The notes beneath the pieces are model-generated. The model was not told the origin of the DNA and made no database searches. It saw only the letters and a program-made list of their open reading frames with translations. From contig NZ_BBRD01000001.1 of NCBI RefSeq assembly GCF_000975095.1, positions 52,714 to 116,713 of the forward strand: a stretch of 64,000 bases of DNA, written 5' to 3'. Below, piece by piece: positions 1 through 9,046 of the stretch. Each line of letters begins with the position of its first letter. Positions within the stretch are counted from its first letter, which is position 1. This stretch comes from Demequina aestuarii (GTDB lineage Bacteria; Actinomycetota; Actinomycetes; Actinomycetales; Demequinaceae). The position numbers and the translations under genes are program-made.

Positions 1-5
1 CCGCC

Positions 6-2129
6 GTGGTCTCTCTGATCGTCATGGTCGCCGCGGACGCCGTGGTTCCGGCGGTCCGCATCGCGCTGATCGCCGGGCTCACCCTGTGGCTCCTCGGCTC
101 GCTGGTGGGCTGGGTCATGTGGATCTACGGGGCGGGCATCGTCGAGCTCCGCATGCGTGCACCACGCGCCCTCACCTGGCTCGCGGCGCTGGCACCGGCC
201 ATCTGGTCCTCCGTGCTCGGCTGGGGTGCGTACCAGGCCACCGGGCACGGCGTCACCGCCAGTGCGGCCGCCGCGGGCGCCGGGGCACGAGGTCCCGTGT
301 CGCGGCCGACGAGCGAGGGTGGTCCGCTGGGGGCCACGACGGAAGCCGATGCGGCCGCGTCCGGGCCGTCCAGCCCTCCATCGGCGGGCTCCGGCGGGAC
401 GGATGGCCCGGCCGTCACGTCTGGCGGGCAGCCCGACTCCGCGGAGCGCACCGACGCGGCCGCATCGAGTGCGACGCGGTCGCCGTTCGCGCTGCGCGCC
501 GATGGCTTGGCAGCTCCCGAGCCGCGCGACCCCGACGAGGCGGCACGGATCATCGCATCGCGCTGGGCCGGCTTTGGCGAGACCCACGGTCCGGCCATGG
601 GTGACCGCGGCGCGGGTACGGATCCGTTGTCGACACCCAGAGTCGCCTCGCCTCCGTCCGACCCTGACGCCGACCATGCGCCGACGGACGATTCGAGCGC
701 AGAACCGGTGAGTCGTGAGACCCCTTCCGAGGGGCCGCTGTCACACCTGCCCCCGGGCTGGGACGCCTCGGGGGTGCCGTACTCGCCGCCTGGCGAGCCA
801 CCATCACGGCCGTCCGCGCCGCGCGTTCCCGCCGATGCGGCGGCGAGCACGGCATCCTCCCCGGACCCCGCTGGCGTCCCCCGGCCCGAGAGCGACCGGG
901 AGTCCGAGCCCGCCGCACGGCCCGATCAGCAGTCGGCGCCCGCAGTGCCCTGGCCGACCGCTGATTTTCCGGCACCCGCGCCGAGCACCGCGGCATGGCA
1001 GAGCGCTGAGGCGACGACGCACGCGTCCTCCGCGGCCGAGCGGCCCGACGACGCCCCTCCGGCCCAGCCGGACGACCCGGCGGGCCCGCCGTCGATGGCG
1101 TCGCCATACGTGGGCCAGCTGTCGCCCTACGCCTCGGGCACTTCCTCTTCCGCTCCCGCTGCCGCTGCCGCACCGCGCCCGAGCGAGCCCGCACCGACCG
1201 CGTCGTCGCAGGCGGAGGAGTCCGCGCGGTCCGCATCGGCAGTGCCGGAGGCGACGACGCCGCCCACGCCACCGGCCACGGACGCGTCGCCCAGCGCACC
1301 GGAGGCGGCATCCTCGTCAGATGACCGGGCACGCCCCGCTTGGGCGAGCGTCTTCGGCGCCCCGACCGGGTCCTCGTCCGAGGACCCGTCCACCCCCGAC
1401 AGCAGGCCCGACCTGTCCGCGACGCCCACGTCGGCCGTCACCCCCGTGGAGGGCGCATCGTCCTCTCCCGGGTCGGCCATGCCGCCGCTCACCGCGGAGC
1501 TGTCCCAGCGTCACCCGGAGGCAAGAGCAGCACAGGACCCGCCCGCTGTGCCCCTCACCCCTCTGCCCCCGCAGGCCGCTGCGGTCGACGACCAGGCCTC
1601 CCGCGCATCGGCGCCGTCGGCGCCCCGGACCGATTCTCCGCCGCCCCTGCCACCGGGCGTCGCTCCGGGTGTCCGCGCATCGTCCGTCGGGGACCGGGCG
1701 AGCGACGAGCCCTCCGCGGCCATGACGCCCTCGCCTCAGCCCACCACCACTCCCGACGCCGTCGAGGTCGACGACCACACCGTGATCGCCCGGCGTCGTC
1801 GGCCTGCGTGGGCGCTCGAGGTCGAGGGCGGCGGACGATACCCGCTCACCGGTGACGCCGTGACGCTGGGCCGCGCGACCACGGCGCAGAGCCCTGGCGT
1901 GCTCGGCGTCCACGACCGCACCCGCACGCTGTCCAAGCGCCACGCCACGCTGTTCCGCCGCGACGACGGGTGGTGGGTGCGCGATCTCGGCTCCACCAAC
2001 GGCACGTACCTGAGGGATGCTGATGGCGGCGAGCGTGCGGTGGAGAACGAGGCGGGCGAGCCCGTGGACGGCGATCTGGTGCTCGGTGACCTCGTCGCGC
2101 GGATCGTGACCGGGGAGCCGGAACGATGA
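6..2129 (+). CDS. FHA-domain membrane protein of the T7SS locus (5' end may be cut)
   Basis: 707 codons from the first GTG. The frame is open to the window edge, so the true start may lie upstream. Two hydrophobic segments lie at about residues 12-75. A very long Ala/Pro/Ser/Asp-rich low-complexity linker runs from about 80 to 580. An FHA domain fills about 605-707: GR near 626, S643-K-R-H646 and S663-T-N-G666 are the usual phosphothreonine-binding loop residues. Just before it, residues 589-600 read DDHTVIARRRRP, a motif shared with the next two genes. FHA domains bind phospho-Thr peptides; here the domain would face the cytoplasm beside a T7SS ATPase. The stop overlaps the phosphatase start (ATGA). 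The FHA call is secure; an N-terminal RDD-like origin is only a guess. Confidence 0.85.
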   Translation: MVSLIVMVAADAVVPAVRIALIAGLTLWLLGSLVGWVMWIYGAGIVELRMRAPRALTWLAALAPAIWSSVLGWGAYQATGHGVTASAAAAGAGARGPVSRPTSEGGPLGATTEADAAASGPSSPPSAGSGGTDGPAVTSGGQPDSAERTDAAASSATRSPFALRADGLAAPEPRDPDEAARIIASRWAGFGETHGPAMGDRGAGTDPLSTPRVASPPSDPDADHAPTDDSSAEPVSRETPSEGPLSHLPPGWDASGVPYSPPGEPPSRPSAPRVPADAAASTASSPDPAGVPRPESDRESEPAARPDQQSAPAVPWPTADFPAPAPSTAAWQSAEATTHASSAAERPDDAPPAQPDDPAGPPSMASPYVGQLSPYASGTSSSAPAAAAAPRPSEPAPTASSQAEESARSASAVPEATTPPTPPATDASPSAPEAASSSDDRARPAWASVFGAPTGSSSEDPSTPDSRPDLSATPTSAVTPVEGASSSPGSAMPPLTAELSQRHPEARAAQDPPAVPLTPLPPQAAAVDDQASRASAPSAPRTDSPPPLPPGVAPGVRASSVGDRASDEPSAAMTPSPQPTTTPDAVEVDDHTVIARRRRPAWALEVEGGGRYPLTGDAVTLGRATTAQSPGVLGVHDRTRTLSKRHATLFRRDDGWWVRDLGSTNGTYLRDADGGERAVENEAGEPVDGDLVLGDLVARIVTGEPER

Positions 2130-2938
2130 ACCAGGCATGGACGGCAGGCGGCGGCGCGACTGACCCCGGGCCACGCGAGCGCAACGAGGACGCGTTCCTG
2201 AGCGCCGGTCCGGTGCACGTCGTGGCGGATGGCATGGGCGGACACCTCGCTGGTGCCGCAGCGAGCCGCACGGCCATCGACGCGCTGCGCCCGCTCGTCG
2301 ACCGCGACCCGGTGCGGCCTGAGGACGTCGTGACCGCCGTGGACAACGCGCATGCGGCGGTGGAGCAGCTGTCCGCGAGCCTCGGGGGGGAGTCGGGCAC
2401 CACGCTGACGGGAGCCGTCGCGGTGGAGCACGACGGCGCTCCCTGGTGGATGGTGGTGAACGTGGGGGACTCGCGTGTCTACGCTCTCGATGAGGGAGTG
2501 CTCGGGCAGGTCACGGTGGACCACTCCTTCGTTCAGGAGCTGGTCGATCGCGGCGACATCACCCTCGCCCAGGCGCAGGTGCATCCGGAGCGCAATATCG
2601 TCACGCGCGCCGTGGGCGACCGACGGCGCGGCTGCGACGCATGGCTGCTGCCCGCCGTGCCGGGTCGCCGGCTGATCATCGCGAGCGACGGGCTCATGAA
2701 GGCGGTGGACGATGCGCGGATCGCGTCGATCGCCGCGCTCGCGGGTGGCCCCGAGGACGCTGCCACGCGCCTGGTCGAGGCCGCTCTCGAGGAGGGGGCG
2801 AGCGACAACGTCACCGTGGTGGTCGCGGATACGCTCCACGCCCACACCCCTGATGGTGCCGCTGCTGAGCCGTGGCCGATCTGGGGAGACGAGGACGACG
2901 ACACCACGGTCACCCACCGCCGCAGGGAGCACGCGTGA
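2126..2938 (+). CDS. PP2C-family Ser/Thr protein phosphatase
   Basis: 270 residues, normal size for a stand-alone bacterial PP2C (PstP/PrpC type). Metal-binding and signature motifs are in order: RNEDAF near residue 19, ADGMGGH near 35, GDSRVY near 117, ASDG near 188, and SDNVTVVV near 232. The family removes phosphate from Ser/Thr using two Mn/Mg ions. There is no membrane segment, so it is cytoplasmic. It starts in a 4-base overlap with the FHA gene and ends in a 4-base GTGA overlap with the Thr-repeat protein, so the three are probably co-translated. Its C-terminal tail (255-267) carries DEDDDTTVTHRRR, resembling the Thr motifs of both neighbours. No kinase gene is in view; one may lie left of the window. 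Confidence 0.95.
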   Translation: MNQAWTAGGGATDPGPRERNEDAFLSAGPVHVVADGMGGHLAGAAASRTAIDALRPLVDRDPVRPEDVVTAVDNAHAAVEQLSASLGGESGTTLTGAVAVEHDGAPWWMVVNVGDSRVYALDEGVLGQVTVDHSFVQELVDRGDITLAQAQVHPERNIVTRAVGDRRRGCDAWLLPAVPGRRLIIASDGLMKAVDDARIASIAALAGGPEDAATRLVEAALEEGASDNVTVVVADTLHAHTPDGAAAEPWPIWGDEDDDTTVTHRRREHA

Positions 2939-3675
2939 ACCGCGCGGAGCGGGACCCGGGCCACACGGACCATGGGCGGCGAGGTGAAGGGGTCGACCGC
3001 GACGCGGTGGACGATGCGACGGTGGTGTCGCGCCGACGACCCGTGGAGGCCGAGCCCGAGGTCGGGCTCGAGGGCGGTGGCGACGACGACAGCGACGACG
3101 TGACACGGATCTCCGCGCGCCCGCACACGCATGTGTCGGAGGAACCCGACGACGCCACGCGACTGTCGCCGCGCCGGCGACCCGGGCTCGCGGCTGAGGA
3201 GGATGACGGCGCAGCGCCGGACGACGCGACCAGGCTCGCCGCACGGAGGTCCGGCGTCGACGACGAATCGACCCGACTCGCGTCCCGCCACGGCTCCCTC
3301 CCCGCCGCCGACGAGGCCACCCAGTTCGACGTCCCTGCTCACCGTGGTGCGCGTCACCGTCCCCTGCCGCCTGGCCGGGCGCCCGCCATCACCGCCCCGG
3401 GGGCGTTCGGCACGACGGAGCCGGCCTATGCGCCGCGCCGGCTGAACGCCCCTCCCAGCGCGGATGCGCGGGCCGACGAGGCGCACCTGGCCGCGTCGCA
3501 CCCGGACCGCCAGGAGGGTGCCTCGGCACGAGTGCTCGCGCCGGCGGAGGCGGCACGGCGGCGCGAGCGCGAGCGGCGGCGCCGGCTCATGATCACTCTC
3601 GTCGGCACGGCCATCGGTGCGGCAGTCGCGACGGCGGCCGTGATCGCGACGGTATGGATCGTGGCGGGATCATGA
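2935..3675 (+). CDS. Thr-repeat single-pass membrane protein
   Basis: 246 residues from a GTG that overlaps the phosphatase stop (GTGA). The first ~215 residues are hydrophilic and acidic and contain six degenerate repeats of the form D-[DE]-x-T-x-[LIV]-x-x-R-R, with Thr at about 29, 57, 75, 99, 113 and 129 (for example DDATRLSPRRR at 72-82). A basic stretch (208-217) precedes one membrane helix at about 218-243, and only a few residues follow, so it looks tail-anchored with the repeats in the cytoplasm. No known family is recognised. The context (PP2C before it, FHA-bearing ATPase after it) suggests the repeats are phosphorylated docking sites for FHA domains, but that is inference. Confidence 0.75.
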   Translation: MNRAERDPGHTDHGRRGEGVDRDAVDDATVVSRRRPVEAEPEVGLEGGGDDDSDDVTRISARPHTHVSEEPDDATRLSPRRRPGLAAEEDDGAAPDDATRLAARRSGVDDESTRLASRHGSLPAADEATQFDVPAHRGARHRPLPPGRAPAITAPGAFGTTEPAYAPRRLNAPPSADARADEAHLAASHPDRQEGASARVLAPAEAARRRERERRRRLMITLVGTAIGAAVATAAVIATVWIVAGS

Positions 3676-3724
3676 CGGCAGAAGAGAGCGGGGCACCGCC
3701 CCACCGGAGGAGGGACGAGGCGGC

Positions 3725-6700
3725 ATGAGGTTCAGGGCGAGACTGGAACGGCCCACGGGCGACCTCGAGGACATCGTCGTCTCGGCAGCGCCGGGTGCGA
3801 CCGTGCAGGACCTCGCGCGCAGCATCGTGCGCGACGACCCGCGACGCGAGTACGACCACGAGTCCTATCGTCGCGATCTGGCGCTCGAGGTGCGTGCGAC
3901 CGACGGCTCCCACGAGGTCGAGAGCTTCGATGCACGGGACACGCTCGAGGACCTCGACATCGGCTCCGGCGTGCACCTGAGGGTGATCCCCCAGGAGCAT
4001 GCGGTGCGCGCAGAGGTCGGGTCGCTCACCATCGTCGCGGGACCCGGCCATGGCACCCGGCTCACGCTGCACCAGGGCACCACCACACTCGGGCGCGGGG
4101 ACGACTGCGACGTGACCCTCGCGGACGCCACGGTGTCGAAGACCCACGCGCGCATCCACGCCACGCCGGGCAAGGTCGAGATCATCGACCTCAACTCGGC
4201 CAACGGCGTCCTGCTCGACGACGCGCTGGTGCCGCGGGCGGACATCACGGAGGGGACGCCCGTCACTCTGGGCGGCACCACCCTCGCGGTGACCATGGTG
4301 AACCGGCCCGAGGAGCCGGGCGCGCGTGTCAAGGGTCGCGACTTCACCCGCATGCCCCGCGTGGAGCTGCGCTTCCCCACGCATGAGCTCGAGGGCGCGG
4401 CGCTGCCGGTGCCGTCCGAGAAGCAGTCCTTCCCGTGGCTGATGGTGCTGATGCCCATGGTCGTCGGCCTCGCGGTCTACGCGGTCACCCGCTCCCCGTT
4501 GTCGCTGATCTTCGTCGCGATGTCACCGGCGATGATGCTGGGAAACTGGGCGACCGGCGCCTCGCGCCGGCGACGTCAGCTCAAGCAGGCGATCGAGGCG
4601 TTCGAGCGGCAGCTCGAGCGGCTGTCGGCCCGGCTCGAGCGCGAGCGGGCCGAGGAGATCCTCGCCCGTCACGACGAGGCCCCGTCACTGCACGACATCA
4701 ACACCGCCGCCCTCGAGATCGGTGAGCCGCTGTGGACGCGCCGTCCCGAGCACTGGTCGTTCCTGTTCGTGCGGCTGGGCCTCGGGGCTGCGCCGTCTCG
4801 GGTGACGGTCAAGGAGCCCGAGGGTCGCGACCGTGCGTTGCCCGAGTACGAGGAGCGCTTCGACGCACTCGTGGACGATTACCGATCGGTGGAGGACGTG
4901 CCGATCGTCGAGGACCTCGCCGAGGCTGGAGCGCTGGGCATCGTGGGTCCGTCGCGATACACCGCTGCCTATGCGCGGGGGCTCCTCGCGCAGATCGCCG
5001 GCCTGCATGCGCCCACCGAGGTGGTGGTGGCCGGCATCATGGGCCAGCGCTGGGCGGCGGAGCTGGAGGATCTCAAGTGGCTCCCGCATGCCGCGGCCGC
5101 GGAGCCGGTGCTGGGGGCACCCTTCGGCGCCACGCCGCAGGGCGCGATCGACGTGGTGTCGCGGCTCGAGGAGATCATCGCGCAGCGCACGGGTGGCCGT
5201 GACGCGCCGGTACCCCTCGGTGCCATCGGCCCCGAGTCGGCGGCGCTGCGCGTGGGCTCGCAGGTCGGCACCAAGGGCAGCGACTCGTCAGGCTCCACCG
5301 CGCCGCTGCCCGCGATCGTGGTCGTCATCGGTGACGACGCGCCGATCGACCGCGCCCGCCTGCTCCAGCTGATGGAGCGTGCCGCCATGCGCGGGATCTA
5401 CCCGGTGTGGCTCGCGCACTCTCGCGAGTCCCTCCCGGCGACCTGCCGCACCTTCGTGTCGTTCGACGAGCAGGCGATCGCGTCCGCGTCCTTCGTGCGG
5501 CTCGGCACCGTGATCGCGCCGCTCCAGGTCGAGGGCTTCAGCGACGCCCACCTCGCGCAGTTCACGCGTGCCCTGGCACGGGTCCGCGACGCCTCCGCCC
5601 GGTCCGTGGACGCCTCGGATCTGCCCTCCACGGTCACGATGCTCGACCTGCTGGGCCGCAACCTCGCCACCAGTGGCGATGCGGTCGTGGATCGATGGTC
5701 GCAGAACGGCTCACTGGTGGGACCCGAGGGCATGCCGCCGGCCGGCTATCAGCCGCGCCTGCGCGCGCTCGTGGGCCAGGCGGCGCAGGGCGCTCTCCAC
5801 ATCGACCTGCGGGGCGAGGGTCCGCATGCCCTGGTGGGCGGCACGACGGGCGCAGGCAAGAGCGAGTTCCTCCAGGCGTGGGTGCTCGGCATGGCGGCCG
5901 AGTACAGCCCGCAGCGCGTGACGTTCCTGTTCGTGGACTACAAGGGCGGCTCCGCATTCGCGGACTGCACGGACCTGCCGCATTGCGTGGGGCTGGTCAC
6001 CGACCTCAGCCCACATCTGGTGCGGCGCGCACTGGTGTCCCTGCGAGCGGAACTGCACTATCGGGAGGAACTGTTCCAGCGCAAGGGGGCCAAGGACATC
6101 ATCGCGCTGGAGAAGCGCGGCGATCCGGAGTGCCCACCCGCGCTGGTGCTGGTCATCGACGAGTTCGCCGCGCTTGTAAGTGAGGTGCCTGACTTTGTCG
6201 ATGGCGTCGTGGACATCGCGCAGCGCGGCCGGTCGCTCGGCATCCACCTCATCATGGCGACGCAGCGGCCCGCAGGCGTCATCAAGGACAACCTCAGGGC
6301 CAACACCAACCTGCGCGTGGCGCTGCGCATGGCCGACGAGTCCGACTCGATGGACGTCATCGGCACCAAGGCCGCGGCGACCTTCCCGCCCGAGCTGCCG
6401 GGCCGTGGCGCGCTGAAGTCGGGGCCGGGCCGCCTCACCCAGTTCCAGTCCGCGTACGCCGGCGGACGCAGCTTCGATGCGCCGCCGGATGTGCGGCCCG
6501 ACGTCGCCTCGTTCGTGTTCGGTCCGCTGGTGCCGTGGGAGCGCCCTCCCTCGCCCACCACGGCGACGGCGAGCGCCTCGACGCCCACCGACCAGCAGCG
6601 TCTGGTCGCCACCATCGTGGGAGGGTTCCGGGCCGCACGTCTGCGCCCGCCTCGCCGACCGTGGCTCGACGAGCTCCCGGCCTCGATCGCCCTCGAGGAG

Positions 6701-8383
6701 ATCGTGGGCGGCTCGGATGCGCGTCTTCCGTTCGGCGTCGTGGACATTCCGCAGCGTCAGCGTCAGGCGCCGGTGACCTTCGATCCGGACGCTGACCAGA
6801 ACCTCGCGATCTTCGGCGCGAGCGGGTCCGGCAAGACCGGGACGCTGCGTGCGCTGGCGATCGCGGCAGGGCACGTGACCGAGGGTGCGGCGCACGTCTA
6901 TGCGCTCGACGCAGGCGGGTCGGGACTGCGGATGCTCGAGGCCATGCCGCACGTCGGCTCCGTGATCTCGGGCGATGACTCGGAGCGCGTGACCCGCCTG
7001 ATGCGGATGCTCCGCGGGCTGGTCGAGGACCGCACGGCCCGCTACGGCGCGGCGAATGCCTCGACCCTCGCCGAGTACCGGTCGCTGGAGTCGCAGCCGC
7101 ACGAGCCGCGCGTACTGCTGCTGGTCGACAACTTTCCGGCCTTCCGCGCCGACTACGAGGGAGTGCCGGGCCGGGCCGATTCCTACACCTCGCTGCAGCA
7201 AGTCATGCAGGACGGTCGCGCCGTCGGCGTCCACGTGGTGGTGACGGCTGATCGCGCGGCGGGCATCAGCAATGCGATGCAGTCGACCATGCAGAAGCGC
7301 CTGGTGCTGCGCCTGGCGGACCAGGACGGCTACTCGGCCCTGGGCGCTCCCCGCGACGTGCTCAACCCCGAGTCGCCTGCGGGCCGCGGCGTGGTGGCGG
7401 GCATGGAGTGCCAAGTCGCCGCACTCGGTGGGCTCACGAATGCGCGCGAGCTGGCGGAGCGCATCGTCGCCATCGCCCCCACGCTGCCGTCCGCGTCCCG
7501 GCCGGCCGCAGAACCGGTGCGTGCCCTGCCCGCCGAGTACTCGCTGGCGGAGATGCCGGCGGCGGTCGACGGGCAGCCGGTTGTGGGTCTCACCGACGTC
7601 GCTCTCGCCCCGCACGGATTCGAGCCCCGCGGAGTGATGCTGGTCGCGGGCGGGCCCGAGAGCGGCCGCTCGACGGCTCTCATGTCACTCGCGCAGTCGC
7701 TGCGGCGATGGCGACGCGACATGCCGCTCTACTACCTCGGCGCGCGCCGCTCGCAGCTGCGCGGTTGGCAGGGCTGGACGGCCGCTGCCGGCGAGGCACA
7801 GGAGCTCGAGGGCCTGGACGAGGCGATCGAGCGGGCAGTCGCGGGCGAGCACCCGATCGCGCTCGTCGTGGAGTCCGCGGCGGACTTCGCGGACACGCCG
7901 TCCGACTCCCGCCTGCAGGGCTGGCTGCGGCGGGCGCGCATGGGCGACCTCTTGATCATCGCCGAGAGCGACAGCAGCGACTTCGGCGGCTACGGAGCGC
8001 TCAAGACGGAACTGCGATCGGCTCGACGCGGCATGGTGCTGCGTCCCGAGACCCCCGACGGCGACGCCATCCTGAAGACCTCGTTCCCGCGCGTCAGCCG
8101 TGCGGAGTTCGGTCAGGGCCGCGGACTGTGGGCGGCCTCGGGCCGGGTCGCGCGGCTGCAGGTGCCGCTGCCCCTCCCCGCCGACGACCCTTCGGTGCAG
8201 GGCGAGCGCCCGGACTGGCTCGACGGTGCGGGCGCCCCCTCCGCGAACGGTGACCAGGCGCCTGTGGCCGATGCGGGCGCTGGGCCGTCCGCATCGGCGC
8301 AGGCCGCACAGGCCACCCGTGAGCAGACGGCCGGAACCCCGGCATCGGTGCCGAGCTGGGCGGTGTCGCCGATCCGCGAGTAG
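3725..8383 (+). CDS. FHA-containing T7SS ATPase, EssC/EccC type (FtsK/SpoIIIE family)
   Basis: 1552 residues, in the range of EssC. Residues 1-90 form a small domain of unknown type, perhaps ubiquitin-like. About 100-190 is an FHA domain (GRGDD near 123, S138-K-T-H141, SAN near 158). Two membrane helices lie at about 237-275. Three FtsK-like ATPase domains follow. The first has an intact Walker A (GTTGAGKS, K712) and a Walker B VLVIDEF near 810. The second has SGSGKT with K1037. The third has ESGRS, with R1315 where the Lys should be, so it probably does not hydrolyse ATP. This is the motor that recognises and exports WXG100/ESX substrates. GGAGG lies about 14 bases before the ATG. It probably belongs to the operon of the three preceding genes (49-base gap). 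Confidence 0.95.
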   Translation: MRFRARLERPTGDLEDIVVSAAPGATVQDLARSIVRDDPRREYDHESYRRDLALEVRATDGSHEVESFDARDTLEDLDIGSGVHLRVIPQEHAVRAEVGSLTIVAGPGHGTRLTLHQGTTTLGRGDDCDVTLADATVSKTHARIHATPGKVEIIDLNSANGVLLDDALVPRADITEGTPVTLGGTTLAVTMVNRPEEPGARVKGRDFTRMPRVELRFPTHELEGAALPVPSEKQSFPWLMVLMPMVVGLAVYAVTRSPLSLIFVAMSPAMMLGNWATGASRRRRQLKQAIEAFERQLERLSARLERERAEEILARHDEAPSLHDINTAALEIGEPLWTRRPEHWSFLFVRLGLGAAPSRVTVKEPEGRDRALPEYEERFDALVDDYRSVEDVPIVEDLAEAGALGIVGPSRYTAAYARGLLAQIAGLHAPTEVVVAGIMGQRWAAELEDLKWLPHAAAAEPVLGAPFGATPQGAIDVVSRLEEIIAQRTGGRDAPVPLGAIGPESAALRVGSQVGTKGSDSSGSTAPLPAIVVVIGDDAPIDRARLLQLMERAAMRGIYPVWLAHSRESLPATCRTFVSFDEQAIASASFVRLGTVIAPLQVEGFSDAHLAQFTRALARVRDASARSVDASDLPSTVTMLDLLGRNLATSGDAVVDRWSQNGSLVGPEGMPPAGYQPRLRALVGQAAQGALHIDLRGEGPHALVGGTTGAGKSEFLQAWVLGMAAEYSPQRVTFLFVDYKGGSAFADCTDLPHCVGLVTDLSPHLVRRALVSLRAELHYREELFQRKGAKDIIALEKRGDPECPPALVLVIDEFAALVSEVPDFVDGVVDIAQRGRSLGIHLIMATQRPAGVIKDNLRANTNLRVALRMADESDSMDVIGTKAAATFPPELPGRGALKSGPGRLTQFQSAYAGGRSFDAPPDVRPDVASFVFGPLVPWERPPSPTTATASASTPTDQQRLVATIVGGFRAARLRPPRRPWLDELPASIALEEIVGGSDARLPFGVVDIPQRQRQAPVTFDPDADQNLAIFGASGSGKTGTLRALAIAAGHVTEGAAHVYALDAGGSGLRMLEAMPHVGSVISGDDSERVTRLMRMLRGLVEDRTARYGAANASTLAEYRSLESQPHEPRVLLLVDNFPAFRADYEGVPGRADSYTSLQQVMQDGRAVGVHVVVTADRAAGISNAMQSTMQKRLVLRLADQDGYSALGAPRDVLNPESPAGRGVVAGMECQVAALGGLTNARELAERIVAIAPTLPSASRPAAEPVRALPAEYSLAEMPAAVDGQPVVGLTDVALAPHGFEPRGVMLVAGGPESGRSTALMSLAQSLRRWRRDMPLYYLGARRSQLRGWQGWTAAAGEAQELEGLDEAIERAVAGEHPIALVVESAADFADTPSDSRLQGWLRRARMGDLLIIAESDSSDFGGYGALKTELRSARRGMVLRPETPDGDAILKTSFPRVSRAEFGQGRGLWAASGRVARLQVPLPLPADDPSVQGERPDWLDGAGAPSANGDQAPVADAGAGPSASAQAAQATREQTAGTPASVPSWAVSPIRE

Positions 8384-8473
8384 CGGGCACCACCCGCCGG
8401 CGCACATGCCACCGCGCCCCGCCCGCGCATCGGCGGTCTGTGGCCGGTCGTGCTGACGGTGCCGGCGGCAGGC

Positions 8474-9046
8474 TCAGCTCACGCTGAGCGACTGTGCCAG
8501 GGCGTCGATCTCGGGCTCGAGCTCCTGCAGCAGGATCACGTCGTGGCTCGAGGCGATGACCATGATGTCCAGCCCGTCCGTGCGGAAGGCGTGCTGGATG
8601 ATCCCCACGATGGCGCGCGAGCCGGTCTGGTCGTCGACATACCGCACCGTGCGCACGCCCGCTCCCAGGCCGTCGGTGACGACGTCCGTGGTCTCGATCG
8701 CCCGCACCGCGTTCTCGTCGTCCGCCGCAGCGAGCTGCGCGACGGTGACCGACTCGTCGGTGGGCGCCCACAGCACGCTCGCGAAGAACAGCCACCGGCC
8801 CTCGGGATCGATGATCGCCAGGCGCGTCTCGTCCTCCGGGGCTTCGGTGGACAGCGTGCGGACGGACTCCCGGCACCACTGACGGGTCGCGTCGTCCCAG
8901 CCGTACGCATCGCCGAAAGCGATGGCGACCGCGTTCGCCCACGCGTCCACGTCCGCATGGTGCTCCCACGGCCAGGAGCTGGGGACCGGCAGCCACAGAT
9001 CGAAGTTGGCGTCGATGTGGAGGGTGGGCTCTCTACGGCGTCGCAT
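8474..9046 (-). CDS. T7SS-locus accessory protein, uncharacterised
   Basis: 190 residues, last gene of the leftward T7SS module. No signal peptide or membrane segment. It begins with a beta-like stretch containing LWLPVPSSW near residue 17 and ends in a strand followed by an amphipathic helix. The two other accessory proteins of this locus (9033-9704 and 15351-15974) share this pattern of an L-P-x-x-W near the start and a strand-helix end, and the three look like distant relatives. The pattern recalls small Mog1/PsbP-like folds, but that is a weak guess. It overlaps the upstream gene by 14 bases, consistent with co-translation. No function is assigned. A role as chaperone or adaptor for T7SS substrates fits the position. 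Confidence 0.75.
   Translation of the reverse strand: MRRRREPTLHIDANFDLWLPVPSSWPWEHHADVDAWANAVAIAFGDAYGWDDATRQWCRESVRTLSTEAPEDETRLAIIDPEGRWLFFASVLWAPTDESVTVAQLAAADDENAVRAIETTDVVTDGLGAGVRTVRYVDDQTGSRAIVGIIQHAFRTDGLDIMVIASSHDVILLQELEPEIDALAQSLSVS

Noticed and set aside
5711-7615. 634-codon leftward frame inside the T7SS ATPase gene
   Set aside because: Antisense shadow with Arg/His/Gln-rich composition; the rightward frame has clear ATPase motifs.
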